In this document: one piece after another, positions 35,569 through 45,210 of the stretch
Numbering within the stretch: position 1 is the stretch's first letter
Layout of the letters: the number at the start of each line of letters is the position of its first letter
Source of the DNA: IMCC45349 sp047219225
GTDB lineage: Bacteria; Bacteroidota; Bacteroidia; Flavobacteriales; Flavobacteriaceae
Direction: 5' to 3'
Length of the DNA stretch: 64,000 nucleotides
Assembly: GCF_047219225.1 (NCBI RefSeq)
Contig: NZ_CP178208.1
Span: 3,353,764 to 3,417,763 of the forward strand
Notes under the pieces: model-generated
The model's input: the letters and a program-made list of their open reading frames with translations, nothing else
Databases searched by the model: none
Told to the model about the DNA's origin: nothing
Made by a program: the position numbers and the translations under genes

Positions 35569-37284
35569 CTATTTTTTTATAACCCTATGAATACTTTCTC
35601 TATCATTATCAACAACTTTTACAAAATAAACTCCTGTAGATAAATCCGACAAATCTATAGTAGCTAGGTTACTGTAATTATCTTTCTTAAGATAAATGTT
35701 TCCTAATAAATCATACAATTCATAAGATTTTATTATTGAATTTGATTTCACATTTATAATGCTTTCTGTTGGATTTGGATATAACTCAAATTCACTTTGA
35801 GTGTTGCTACTTTGTGATAACGTTTCATCACCTTCTAATATATTAACTATTTGGTTTGCAGCTATATTAGTAAAAACATCTACAGTACCACTTAACCATG
35901 TTACTTTAACATAATCAACTACTGTATTAGTTCCTAATCCAAAAAACTCAGTATTAGAATTTTGCGACAAATAACCTTCTCCACATAGTGTATATCGATA
36001 TTGTTTATTTCCATTAATACTAATTTCAATTACCGAACCTATTCCATCTTTATTACTTGTAACACCTTCTAAGTTTACCTTTAACCAATTATTTGAGTTA
36101 ACAGTTTCGTTTTTCCAAAGAAATATATTATCATCTAAATCGTTAGCAACTATAATATCAATTTTACCATCGTTATTATAATCACCTATTGCATTTGAGT
36201 AACTTGAACTATCATCAATTTCTAATCCTGTTAAGGTAGGTTCAAAAAATGTCCCATCATTATTATTTTCATATAAAGCATAAGGAACTAACTCTACTAC
36301 AGGTTCCATTTTACCACTTACATATAAATCTAAATCCATATCATTATCTGCATCTAAAAAAACAGATCCCCAAGCAATACCATTAAACTCTGTATTAGCT
36401 GTTGCTGAAATATTAGTAAATGTTTCATCTCCATTATTCATAAAAAAAACATTACCTAAGTTGGCTGTATTAGTAACATATAAATCAAACCATCCATCAT
36501 GGTTAAAATCACCTATAGTAGCAGACATAGCGTCCATAAACAGTCCTACACCAGAAGAAGCTCCAATATCAGTAAATGTACCATCTCCATTATTTTTATA
36601 TAGATAATTTTCAAAAACATATCTATCGTTTGCAACAAAAATATCCTGGAAACCATCATTATTAAAATCAAAAAAAGCTGAACAAAAACTAGAATGAGCA
36701 TCTGGGTTCAAACCTACAGCAACACTTACATCAGTAAAAGTTCCATCTCCATTATTTCTATATAAAAAATTAGGTGTTGAAAACGTAACCTCATCACGAT
36801 TACTTATATAAACATCTAAAAAACCATCATTATTATAGTCTCCCCAAGACGCTCCATATGTATACATATTAGTAATTGGAAAACCAGCAGATACAGTAAT
36901 ATCATTAAATGTAGAACTTCCTATATTTTGATACAACCTAACACCATCAGTGTCACTTGTAACAAACAAGTCCTTATCTCCATCATTATCAAAGTCAACC
37001 CAATTCGTTTGTTTTGTTTGATAAGTGATTGGAGGTGTTAACAACTGTTCTTCTACAAATGTGCCATTAACATTTTTAAAAAACCTTAAAGGATCAGCGT
37101 ATTCGGTACATAAAGTAATATCATCCCAACCATCATTATTATAATCGGTAAAATTTATGCCATTTCCCCATATTGTAGTTCCAGCTGTAATACCAACACC
37201 AGCATTAGTTGCTTGATTAGTAAAAGTTATTTGTCCATAAATAGGCAAACAACTAATTAAAAATAAAATCTTCAGACACCTCAT
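35569..37284 (-). CDS. FG-GAP/UnbV (CRTAC-like) secreted protein with type IX sorting domain, copy 1
   Basis: The layout matches the neighbouring copy: signal peptide (ending PIYGQ), repeated DFNNDGFQD / DYNNDGFLD calcium loops, a UnbV domain with NKDGIGSVIEISING and CGEGYLSQNSNTEFFGLG, and a sorting tail with ELYPNPTESIINV and GVYFVKV. Also 571 aa. The two genes are 77 bases apart and probably cotranscribed. The third family member, cut at the left edge of the window, is 33 kb away, so the family has both tandem and dispersed copies. Confidence 0.88.
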   Translation of the reverse strand: MRCLKILFLISCLPIYGQITFTNQATNAGVGITAGTTIWGNGINFTDYNNDGWDDITLCTEYADPLRFFKNVNGTFVEEQLLTPPITYQTKQTNWVDFDNDGDKDLFVTSDTDGVRLYQNIGSSTFNDITVSAGFPITNMYTYGASWGDYNNDGFLDVYISNRDEVTFSTPNFLYRNNGDGTFTDVSVAVGLNPDAHSSFCSAFFDFNNDGFQDIFVANDRYVFENYLYKNNGDGTFTDIGASSGVGLFMDAMSATIGDFNHDGWFDLYVTNTANLGNVFFMNNGDETFTNISATANTEFNGIAWGSVFLDADNDMDLDLYVSGKMEPVVELVPYALYENNNDGTFFEPTLTGLEIDDSSSYSNAIGDYNNDGKIDIIVANDLDDNIFLWKNETVNSNNWLKVNLEGVTSNKDGIGSVIEISINGNKQYRYTLCGEGYLSQNSNTEFFGLGTNTVVDYVKVTWLSGTVDVFTNIAANQIVNILEGDETLSQSSNTQSEFELYPNPTESIINVKSNSIIKSYELYDLLGNIYLKKDNYSNLATIDLSDLSTGVYFVKVVDNDRESIHRVIKK

Positions 37285-37350
37285 CTAATACTATTTAGCA
37301 TAGTAATTTAAAAAATACTTATTAATACAAATAAAAGATTAGTCTAAAAT

Positions 37351-37387
37351 AAAAAAACCTCGTTTAAATGTAAACGAGGTTTTTTTG
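37351..37387 (-). terminator. Terminator after the 819-aa type IX secreted protein
   Basis: ACCTCGTTTA (from 37357) pairs with TAAACGAGGT (37371-37380) around the loop AATG. A/T runs on both sides extend the stem and give a U-tract on the minus strand. Confidence 0.85.
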
Positions 37388-37402
37388 AGAAGTAATTAAA
37401 AA

Positions 37403-39862
37403 TTACTTTTTAATTATCCTAATTGTTTCTGTTATATCTTGAATAGTAACTTGAACAAAATAAGCTCCAGATTCTAAATTAGACATATCTAACTCATTAG
37501 ATGCTACATTAGGAGAAGTTCTAATTACTTCTTGACCTAACATATTATATACAGATATATTTTGAATAATATTTTGAGCTCTTAAACTTAATTTATCATT
37601 AACTGGATTAGGGAAATATTCAAATCCAAAAGTTTCAAATTCTTCAAGACCTAAAGTATTAGTTGAAACTTCTAAACAAAAAGTACCTTGATTAGTAGTA
37701 CCATATCCAGCTACTTGAACATAATAAGTTTCTCCTATGTTTACAGCTAAATTAGTTATTAAAGAATTATAAGAAGATCCATTACTTAAAATTGTTATTC
37801 CTTCATCTTGACTACAAGCTATCTCTGTAAAAGCTCCAGGTGTACCAGAATACACTGCAATTTCTGTATCTACGTTTGTACCTCCAGTAAAATCAGTTGA
37901 TACATCTACAGTTGCAATTCCTGCTGGTACTGTAAAAGTAAACCAAACATCATCACTAGCTCCTCCATTAAAACAACTACCTGCTCCTTCTCCAGAATCA
38001 GTAGCAGCTGTATTATCACCATTATTATTAACACCATCACAATAACCAGCGTCTACAGATAAATCAATAGCATTTGCAGGTTCATCATTTGAAGGTGGAC
38101 ATGTATAGTTAAAATTTCCTAAAGGTAAGTCACAAGTACTATCTGTACCATGAGTTACTGTTAACGAAACTGAATCTCCACTAGCAAATGGCCCTACTTG
38201 AGTAATTCCAGTTCCAGCTATAGACCAAGTACTAACACCATCAGTAATTTCTGGAGTACCATCTCCTAAATCTGTTACATCAACATCGATAAAAAATTGA
38301 TCATTTCCACAATCAGCATTAATAACAGCTGTAGCTGCAGCAGGAGAACAAGATGCTGCCACAATGTTTACATCTACATCCATAGTTACATGCCATGTAG
38401 TGCTATTACATGGGTCTTCAGAATCTGCATTTGTATCATCTGAACCAATACGCATTCTATGCACACCAGGAGTAGCTCCAGGAGGCATAATAAATGATGC
38501 ATCAAAAGTTGTAGGATTGTCAGCAGTACTTTCACCTCCACTATAAACCATTTCAGAAGGCTCGAATGTAAAGTTATCATTAAAGTCTATCCATATTGTA
38601 ACACCATAAGTATAACCTGTTTCAAAAGTTATTTGAACATTTGAAGAGATTCCCGCAGCTAAATCAACTGGTGAACCAGTAAAATCTTCATATGACAAAG
38701 TTCCCGCACTAGGAAAATCTGTAGTACCAACTTGTAAGTTTCCAATTCCATTACCATCTATACTTGCAGTTTCTGAAGTACAGTAACAACCTGTTGCTAC
38801 AGTAGCAAATGTATTTTCTGAACATCCTGTAGCAGAGCCTACTGCACTATAAGGAGTTACTGTCCAATAATAAGTTGTATCTAAAGTGAGATTATCTGCA
38901 GTAATGGTAGTTGATGTAACATTTCCTAAGTCAACATTATCAAAAATATCAGTTCCTCCTGGAGTAGTTCCTACAGTAATAACATAACCTGTAGCATTAG
39001 TTGCAGCATCCCAAGATAACGGCACATCAAAATTACCACAAGAAGGGTCTGGTGTAGAAACTGCATTATCAGCACAAGTAGGCAAAGCTGCAGTTGTAAA
39101 ACTAGTTTCAGTACATCCAGTAGCATCACCATTAGCATTACTTGCTATAACGGTTACAAAATAAGTAGTACTAGGACTTAAAGAAGTTAAATCGTAGGTT
39201 AAAACATTTCCAACATCTAGACCATTTTCTACATCAGTAGCTCCTGATGAAGTCCCAATATTTAATTTATAACTTGTAGTTCCTCCTGGTGCAGTAGACC
39301 ATGTTAAAGTAGGACTAATAATATCTGTAGCCCCATCTGCTGGAGAATCCAGTAAAGTACAAGAAGGAGGATTAACTAAAGGAATAGCTGAAAACGCAGT
39401 TACATCAAAGTCTAAATCATTAGGACTTCCCCATTGTCCAACAGCAATATAAACTGTTTGACCTGCTGAAATTATAGCTGTAACTGTTTTTGTAGAATCT
39501 CCTCCTGTTGTTCCTTGAGTATCTAAACAATCATCTAATGCTGTTCCTGTACAAGTTGCAAAAATCCCTAAACCATTCCAAGAATTTCTTGAAAATGTCG
39601 TCATTGATATTTCTTCATCATTAGCACCTGCTGTATACTCAAATAAGTACACATCATCATCCCAATAAAAGTTGCTAGTTCCTCCACACTCTACAGTAGG
39701 ATTATCATTCCAGTCTTCTGGACCAGCAGTTCCTGGAGAAGTAATCCCTGAAGCCGTATAACCGTCAGTTATAACAACTCCATCACCACAACCATATTGG
39801 GCATAACTTTGATAGCCGAAAATAAACGCTAAAAAAGTAAAAAATAAAGTAATTTTTTTCAT
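37403..39862 (-). CDS. Secreted fibronectin-III/GEVED multidomain protein with type IX sorting domain
   Basis: An 819-aa extracellular protein: signal peptide (ending YQSYAQ), an N-terminal module with WDDDVYLFEY, two fibronectin type III-like domains (about 175-260 and 270-355; TSYKLNIGTSSGATDVENG and ATGYVITVGTTPGGTDIFD), and a GEVED domain (about 400-500) with YGVTIWIDFNDNFTFEPSE and RMRIGSDD. A module shared with the 583-aa protein and a pre-peptidase-like module with DDVWFTFTVPAG follow, then a Por sorting tail (FEYFPNPVNDKLSL). No catalytic residues were recognised, so a surface adhesin is likely. Confidence 0.85.
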   Translation of the reverse strand: MKKITLFFTFLAFIFGYQSYAQYGCGDGVVITDGYTASGITSPGTAGPEDWNDNPTVECGGTSNFYWDDDVYLFEYTAGANDEEISMTTFSRNSWNGLGIFATCTGTALDDCLDTQGTTGGDSTKTVTAIISAGQTVYIAVGQWGSPNDLDFDVTAFSAIPLVNPPSCTLLDSPADGATDIISPTLTWSTAPGGTTSYKLNIGTSSGATDVENGLDVGNVLTYDLTSLSPSTTYFVTVIASNANGDATGCTETSFTTAALPTCADNAVSTPDPSCGNFDVPLSWDAATNATGYVITVGTTPGGTDIFDNVDLGNVTSTTITADNLTLDTTYYWTVTPYSAVGSATGCSENTFATVATGCYCTSETASIDGNGIGNLQVGTTDFPSAGTLSYEDFTGSPVDLAAGISSNVQITFETGYTYGVTIWIDFNDNFTFEPSEMVYSGGESTADNPTTFDASFIMPPGATPGVHRMRIGSDDTNADSEDPCNSTTWHVTMDVDVNIVAASCSPAAATAVINADCGNDQFFIDVDVTDLGDGTPEITDGVSTWSIAGTGITQVGPFASGDSVSLTVTHGTDSTCDLPLGNFNYTCPPSNDEPANAIDLSVDAGYCDGVNNNGDNTAATDSGEGAGSCFNGGASDDVWFTFTVPAGIATVDVSTDFTGGTNVDTEIAVYSGTPGAFTEIACSQDEGITILSNGSSYNSLITNLAVNIGETYYVQVAGYGTTNQGTFCLEVSTNTLGLEEFETFGFEYFPNPVNDKLSLRAQNIIQNISVYNMLGQEVIRTSPNVASNELDMSNLESGAYFVQVTIQDITETIRIIKK

Positions 39863-40181
39863 GTTTCGTCTTTTGTTAAGTTAGTTAAAATTAATTGAAT
39901 TCTTAAACGTATTAATAATATTTGATTTAATATGTTAATAGTTTAGCAAATCGACAAAAGGCAATAAAAACCGATAAAATGAATTTTCGAGTAAATAAAA
40001 ATCACAGCTAAAACCTAATAAACTAGCTACAAACAGGTTAAAAACTATTAAACAACAAAACAGCCTCAAAACAATAGATAAAAAGCAAAAAAACAAGACA
40101 AAAGGTTAATTCATTTTATTTTTTAATAAAAAAAGCCTTGTTCATATGAACAAGGCTTTAATATTTATATATAAGAAAAGT
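39863..40181. other. 319-base gap between the 819-aa surface protein gene and fabI
   Basis: No open frame of note and no RNA gene was recognised. The gap holds the CAAATCGA octamer at 39947-39954, 85 bases upstream of the surface-protein start, and a strongly A-rich stretch. The fabI terminator lies at the far end. Confidence 0.7.
40128..40156 (-). terminator. Terminator of fabI
   Basis: GCCTTGTTCAT (40135-40145) and ATGAACAAGGC (40146-40156) form a perfect 22-bp palindrome. The A-run to its left becomes the U-tract on the minus-strand transcript. The stem is nearly the same as that at 31831-31852. Confidence 0.82.
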
Positions 40182-41000
40182 TTATTCCTTTTCTATAAAT
40201 GCTTCCATTACTGCATCACTAACTCCCATATTACTAAATCCTCCATCATTATAAAGATTTTGTAATGTAACACGCTTAGTTAAATCACTAAATAATGAAA
40301 CTGTATAATTAGCACAATCCATAGCTGTTGCATTTCCTAATGGTGACATTTTTTCGGCATAAGCAATAAAACCATCAAAACCTTTTACACCGCTTCCAGC
40401 CGTTGTAGGTGTTGGTGATTGTGAAATTGTATTTACTCTTACGTTTTTATCTCTTCCAAAGAAATACCCGAAACTTCTAGCTATACTTTCTAAATAAGCT
40501 TTATTATCAGCCATATCATTATAATCTGGAAACACACGCTGAGCGGCCATATAAGTTAAAGCTACAATACTTCCCCATTCGTTCATTGCATCTGCTTTGT
40601 ATAATGTTTTCATTACTTTATGAAAAGACATTGCAGATACATCTGTACCTTTTTGAGTCCAAGCATAATTTTGGTCTGTATAGTGCTTTCCTTTTCTAAC
40701 ATTTATTGACATTCCTATAGAGTGTAAAACAAAGTCGATTTTACCTCCTAGTATTTCCATTGATTTCTCAATAAGATTTTGCAAATCTTCTTCAGAAGTT
40801 GCATCAGCAGGAATAATTTGAGAACCTGTTTTTTCTGCTAATTCATTAATTTGTCCCATTCTCATAGCAACTGGTGCATTTGTCAATACAAACTCTCCTC
40901 CTTCTTCATGAACACGTTCTGCAGTTTTCCAAGCGATAGAGTTTTCATCTAGTGCTCCAAAAATGATTCCTTTTTTACCTTTTAATAAATTATAAGACAT
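40182..41000 (-). CDS. fabI: Enoyl-[acyl-carrier-protein] reductase (NADH)
   Basis: Reduces the trans-2 double bond in each round of type II fatty acid synthesis. A 272-aa short-chain dehydrogenase-like protein with the FabI cofactor region GIIFGALDENSIAWKTAE and the catalytic Tyr/Lys pair spaced by six in PDYNDMADNKAYLE. TYMAAQRVFPDY is the substrate loop. It is monocistronic, with its own promoter box placed between the recN stop and its start. Confidence 0.94.
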   Translation of the reverse strand: MSYNLLKGKKGIIFGALDENSIAWKTAERVHEEGGEFVLTNAPVAMRMGQINELAEKTGSQIIPADATSEEDLQNLIEKSMEILGGKIDFVLHSIGMSINVRKGKHYTDQNYAWTQKGTDVSAMSFHKVMKTLYKADAMNEWGSIVALTYMAAQRVFPDYNDMADNKAYLESIARSFGYFFGRDKNVRVNTISQSPTPTTAGSGVKGFDGFIAYAEKMSPLGNATAMDCANYTVSLFSDLTKRVTLQNLYNDGGFSNMGVSDAVMEAFIEKE

Positions 41001-41045
41001 ATGATATTAATTTTATTGCGTTGTTAGTTTTATTATTTTAAGATG

Positions 41046-41053
41046 CAAAGATA
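41046..41053 (-). promoter_or_regulatory. Candidate -7 promoter box of fabI
   Basis: The minus strand reads TATCTTTG (TAnnTTTG), 45 bases before the ATG and only 3 bases after the recN stop. The following bases CATC match those after the bamD box. Confidence 0.45.
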
Positions 41054-41056
41054 CTA

Positions 41057-42709
41057 TTAATTAAGTAATTGCTTAGCATGAGCAATTGCAGAGGTTGACA
41101 TTTCTTTCCCATCAATCATTTGAGCAATTTCAACTATACGTTCATCAATAGATAACTTTTTTAAATGTGTTAAAGTTATATTACTTACATCTTCCTTATA
41201 TACTTTAAAATGACTATCTCCTTTAGCTGCTATTTGAGGTAAGTGTGTAATTGCAAATACTTGCATTGTTTTACTCATTTGCTGCATAATACTTGCCATT
41301 TTTAATGATATCTCACCTGAAACACCAGTATCTATCTCATCAAACATAATTGTAGGTAATTGTATATATTTTGATAAAATGGATTTAATAGCTAACATAA
41401 TTCTAGACAATTCACCTCCAGAAGCTGCCTTCTTTAATGAATTAAACTGACCTCCTTTATTAGCTGAAAAAAGAAACGACAACTCGTCCTTACCATTTAA
41501 CAGAAATTCATCATTAAGTTTCACTGTAATATCAAACTTTGCATTAGGCATTCCTAAATCCTTTAAAACAGCTTCTAATGCAGAAGTTAAGCTTGGTATA
41601 ACTTGATTTCTTTTATTACTAATATCTAAAGCAAGCTTGTTTAGTTGCCCTTCAATTTTAGACAATTCTGATTCTTTTTTAGAAATATCATCATCAATAT
41701 TTTCAACAGTAGAAACTTTATTTGATAAGTTTTCTTGAATTACTAATAACTCATCAATGTTAAATGCTGAATGCTTTAATAATAAATTATTTATAATTTG
41801 AAGCTTATTATTAACCTCTTCTAACCTATTTGGATTAGCATCTACTTTATCTTGAGCAGCCTCTATTTCCAGAAACACATCATCTAACTCTATCAATGTA
41901 CTATTTACTCTACTAAACAGTTCTTGATAATCTTTAGATATTGATTCAATTCTTTGAAGACTATTTTTTGCTTCAGTTAAATTTTTAAGCACTCCCAATT
42001 GCTCATCACTCAAAACTTGATATGCTAATTGCAATGCTTCTTTAATATCTTCTACATTATTTAATGCCTCATATTCTGATTCTAAACTTTCTAATTCACC
42101 AGAAACCAATTTAGCTTCGTTGAGTTCTGATAATAAAAACAAATTATAATCATGCTCCTTTATAGCATTTGACTTAGTTTCTAACAAATCTTTTAACTCT
42201 TTCTTACATCTTTTATAGGCTACTAAATCATTTTGATATTGACTTAATAACTTCTGGTTGTTTGCTAATGCATCTATTACTTTAAACTGAAAACTATCGT
42301 TAGTTAACTCTAAAGTTTGATGTTGAGAATGAATATCAATTAGAAAATCACTTAAAGCTGATAAAGCACTTAAATTTACAGGTGTATCATTAATAAAAGC
42401 TCTTGATTTGCCAGAAGGCAATATTTCTCTTCTAATAATGGTTTCAGTTTCATAATCTAAATCAAACTTTTTAAAATGTGATTTAAGATTATAACTAGCA
42501 ATATCAAATGTAGCTTCTACTATACATTTTTTTGAAGCATCTTTAACATTAGACAGATCTGCTCTATTTCCTAAGATAAGCGATAAACCTCCTAGTAAAA
42601 CAGATTTTCCTGCTCCAGTTTCACCTGTAATAATAGTCAAACCATTATTAAAGTCTACCTGTAAGCTATCTATTAAAGCATAATTTTTAATTGATAATGA
42701 AGTAAGCAA
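41057..42709 (-). CDS. recN: DNA repair protein RecN (TTG start)
   Basis: An SMC-like ATPase acting in double-strand-break repair. The 550-aa length is normal: Walker A GETGAGKSVLLGGL near the N-terminus, long coiled coils at about 155-370, and the signature ASGGELSRIMLA with Walker B MFDEIDTGVSG. The N-terminus MLTSLSIKNYALIDSL starts at a TTG at 42709. No in-frame ATG lies upstream and the alignment with family members supports it. It is the last gene of the bamD-rpoZ-coaBC-porD-recN series. Confidence 0.94.
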   Translation of the reverse strand: MLTSLSIKNYALIDSLQVDFNNGLTIITGETGAGKSVLLGGLSLILGNRADLSNVKDASKKCIVEATFDIASYNLKSHFKKFDLDYETETIIRREILPSGKSRAFINDTPVNLSALSALSDFLIDIHSQHQTLELTNDSFQFKVIDALANNQKLLSQYQNDLVAYKRCKKELKDLLETKSNAIKEHDYNLFLLSELNEAKLVSGELESLESEYEALNNVEDIKEALQLAYQVLSDEQLGVLKNLTEAKNSLQRIESISKDYQELFSRVNSTLIELDDVFLEIEAAQDKVDANPNRLEEVNNKLQIINNLLLKHSAFNIDELLVIQENLSNKVSTVENIDDDISKKESELSKIEGQLNKLALDISNKRNQVIPSLTSALEAVLKDLGMPNAKFDITVKLNDEFLLNGKDELSFLFSANKGGQFNSLKKAASGGELSRIMLAIKSILSKYIQLPTIMFDEIDTGVSGEISLKMASIMQQMSKTMQVFAITHLPQIAAKGDSHFKVYKEDVSNITLTHLKKLSIDERIVEIAQMIDGKEMSTSAIAHAKQLLN

Positions 42710-42765
42710 GCTTTGAAGTTTATTTTATTTAGATTAATTACCTAATAAAGATACTATTTTAATCA

Positions 42766-43656
42766 CTAAAAGTTAATATTTCTCCATTTACTTGAATGCG
42801 TAGGAGCTATTTTTGATAATGTAGTCACTAAGTTAGCAATATCTACACTTGGTCCTTCAGAAAATATATCTTGAATCTCTTCAGCTTTTGCATCAAAAAA
42901 CACTCTTAAAATAAATGAATTTGGGCGTCTATTATACATTGCATTAAAAGATGATAATGCATCAGCAATTGCTTTTTTACCTTTTTTTGCGTCAACATGC
43001 ATATTATCTAATCCATCTCTATGATATGTATACATTACACTTCTAAACTCTTTATACCTACTAGATAAAACATTATCTATTAACGCACTTCTTGTTTGAT
43101 CACCTCCTCTTGGTGGCTCCCAACCTGCAGCATTATTTTGTTGTGAATAACCAACTATAGTTCTTGCTTGCTCGTAATACTTGTTACCTCCATTTAACTC
43201 AAACGTATCTGCATCCATTCCTAAAATCATATTTACATGAAAAGCAATAACAGATACTAAATTAGATTCAAACTGATTAGCACTATAGTTTAAATTTTGA
43301 AATTCTAAATACCTAAAATTAAACTCTCTATCATTAAAATTATAAACAGGAGCTGCATAAGTAGAATTGAAAACTGGTCTAGCCGATTGTACTTGTATAG
43401 TAGCTTGAAAAGAATCATTATTATAATCCTGAACATTGATTACCATACTACATTCAATACGTTCTTGTGGTTTAAACTTTTTATTTGTCCATTGTGTATT
43501 ATTCACAAACTCATTGAGCTGTTTCTCTAAAGTTTTAAATACCTGTACGTTTTCATTTCCTGTTTGTTGTGCATTAACAACTATATTACAGTTTAATTCT
43601 TGAGCCGAAATAGAAACTGTAAATATTAATGAAAGAATAAATAAAAAGTTACGCAT
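42766..43656 (-). CDS. porD: PorD-like (DUF4835) type IX secretion-associated protein
   Basis: A 296-aa envelope protein with a signal peptide (ending SISAQ) and the DUF4835 body (ELNCNIVVNAQQTG, DYNNDSFQATIQVQSARPVFNSTY, NQFESNLVSVIAFHVNMILGMDADTF). The family is annotated as PorD, an accessory factor of the type IX system, which would export the surface proteins at 1-0.8 and 31.9-39.9 kb. I use the ATG at 43656; the frame extends one codon to a TTG. Its first 8 bases overlap the coaBC end. Confidence 0.85.
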   Translation of the reverse strand: MRNFLFILSLIFTVSISAQELNCNIVVNAQQTGNENVQVFKTLEKQLNEFVNNTQWTNKKFKPQERIECSMVINVQDYNNDSFQATIQVQSARPVFNSTYAAPVYNFNDREFNFRYLEFQNLNYSANQFESNLVSVIAFHVNMILGMDADTFELNGGNKYYEQARTIVGYSQQNNAAGWEPPRGGDQTRSALIDNVLSSRYKEFRSVMYTYHRDGLDNMHVDAKKGKKAIADALSSFNAMYNRRPNSFILRVFFDAKAEEIQDIFSEGPSVDIANLVTTLSKIAPTHSSKWRNINF

Positions 43657-44860
43657 CAATTTGTTTTAATATTTCACGCATTAAGTCTTGAGCAACTTCA
43701 GCCTTAGACTTTAATTCATAATTAGTAATATGCTCATTTTTATCAATAATGGATACTTTATTAGTGGCTCCACCAAATCCAGCACCTTTATCGTTTAACG
43801 AATTTAATACAATTAAATCTAAATTCTTCTTTTTTAACTTACCAATTGCATTCTCTAATTCGTTATTAGTCTCTAGAGCAAAACCAACTAAAAGCTGTTT
43901 ATCTTTAATATCTCCTAATGAAGCTAAGATATCTTTGGTTTTTTCTAACTCTAAAGTTAACGTAGAATCTTTCTTTTTTATTTTCTTATCTGAAGGGTTT
44001 TTTGGCTTATAATCTGCTACAGCAGCAGATAAAATTGCTACATCAACAGTAGCATAATGCTCATGCACTGCATTATACATATCTTGAGCACTAACTACAG
44101 GAATAACTTCTATTAAATCACTGCTTACTGTTTGATGAGTTGGTCCAGAAACTAAAACTACTTTAGCTCCTAATTGTGCTGCAGCATTAGCTATTTCAAA
44201 TCCCATTTTACCACTTGAATGATTTCCTATAAAACGCACAGGATCTATTGCTTCATAAGTTGGTCCAGCAGTTATTAAAACTGTTTTACCATGTAACGGT
44301 AGCCCATTAAGTACATGATTCTCAATAAATGAAACAATATCTTCTGGTTCAGCCATTCTTCCCATTCCTACTAAACCACTTGCTAATTCACCACTAGTAG
44401 CAGGAATCATAACATTTCCAAAAGCCTCTAAAGCCTTTATAGAGTTATTTGTAGATTCATGCTTATACATGTCTAAATCCATTGCTGGAGCAAAGTACAC
44501 AGGACATTTTGCCGACAAATATGTAGCTAATAAAAAATTGTCGCTATTGCCAGTTGCCATTTTAGATAAGGTATTGGCTGTTGCTGGCGCTATTAAAAAC
44601 AAATCAGCCCAAAGTCCTAAATCCACATGATTATTCCATACAGAGTTTTCATCATCTTCATTAGTAAATGAAGAATAGACAGGGTTTTTGGATAAGGTAG
44701 ATAATGTTAAAGGTGTAACAAAATCTTTAGAAGCAGGTGTCATAACAACTTTAATATTTGCACCTGCTTTTATAAATAATCGTACTAGTGAAGCTGTTTT
44801 ATACGCAGCTATACCAGCAGTTATACCTAATAGTATATTCTTGCCACGTAAAATAGACAT
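43649..44860 (-). CDS. coaBC: Bifunctional phosphopantothenoylcysteine decarboxylase / phosphopantothenate-cysteine ligase
   Basis: Two consecutive steps of CoA synthesis. The N-terminal CoaC flavoprotein (about 1-185; GITAGIAAYKTASLVR, PAMDLDMY) is joined to the C-terminal CoaB ligase (VLITAGPTYEAIDPVRFIGNHSSGKMG, AAVADYKP). The 403-aa length is typical. The ATG at 44860 is preferred over the preceding in-frame GTG. It lies 6 bases after rpoZ and overlaps porD, so it is clearly in the operon. Confidence 0.95.
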   Translation of the reverse strand: MSILRGKNILLGITAGIAAYKTASLVRLFIKAGANIKVVMTPASKDFVTPLTLSTLSKNPVYSSFTNEDDENSVWNNHVDLGLWADLFLIAPATANTLSKMATGNSDNFLLATYLSAKCPVYFAPAMDLDMYKHESTNNSIKALEAFGNVMIPATSGELASGLVGMGRMAEPEDIVSFIENHVLNGLPLHGKTVLITAGPTYEAIDPVRFIGNHSSGKMGFEIANAAAQLGAKVVLVSGPTHQTVSSDLIEVIPVVSAQDMYNAVHEHYATVDVAILSAAVADYKPKNPSDKKIKKKDSTLTLELEKTKDILASLGDIKDKQLLVGFALETNNELENAIGKLKKKNLDLIVLNSLNDKGAGFGGATNKVSIIDKNEHITNYELKSKAEVAQDLMREILKQIDA

Positions 44861-44866
44861 CACTAA

Positions 44867-45196
44867 TTATTCTTGAGACTCGTTTTGAGTATTTCTGTAG
44901 TAAATTTTTTCGTTTAACCATTCTTGAACAGCTAAAGCGTGTGGCTTAGGTAATTTTTCGTAAAACTTAGAAACTTCGATTTGTTCTTTGTTTTCAAAAA
45001 TTTCTTCTAGACTATCATTATAAGTAGCAAATTCTTCTAACTTATCGATAAGCTCTTTTCTTATCTCAGTATTAATTTGCTCAGCTCTTCTTGCAATTAC
45101 CGAAATTGCTTCGTAAATATTTTCTGTTGGCGCATCAATAGCATTTCTATCGTACGTTTCAGTTGTTACAGGAGCATTAACTTTCTTTAAATCCAT
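44867..45196 (-). CDS. rpoZ: DNA-directed RNA polymerase omega subunit
   Basis: A small (109 aa) RNA polymerase subunit that helps assemble beta'. The Bacteroidota form is recognised by NIYEAISVIARRAEQINTEI, which corresponds to the conserved omega helix, and by its position between bamD and coaBC. The acidic C-terminal half differs from the E. coli protein, so the call rests on family memory and context. Confidence 0.85.
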   Translation of the reverse strand: MDLKKVNAPVTTETYDRNAIDAPTENIYEAISVIARRAEQINTEIRKELIDKLEEFATYNDSLEEIFENKEQIEVSKFYEKLPKPHALAVQEWLNEKIYYRNTQNESQE

Positions 45197-45210
45197 CTTT
45201 ATATAAATAA

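Noticed and set aside
39863..40181. Possible small gene or RNA in the 319-base gap before fabI
   Set aside because: No frame with plausible protein composition and no recognisable RNA fold apart from the terminator.
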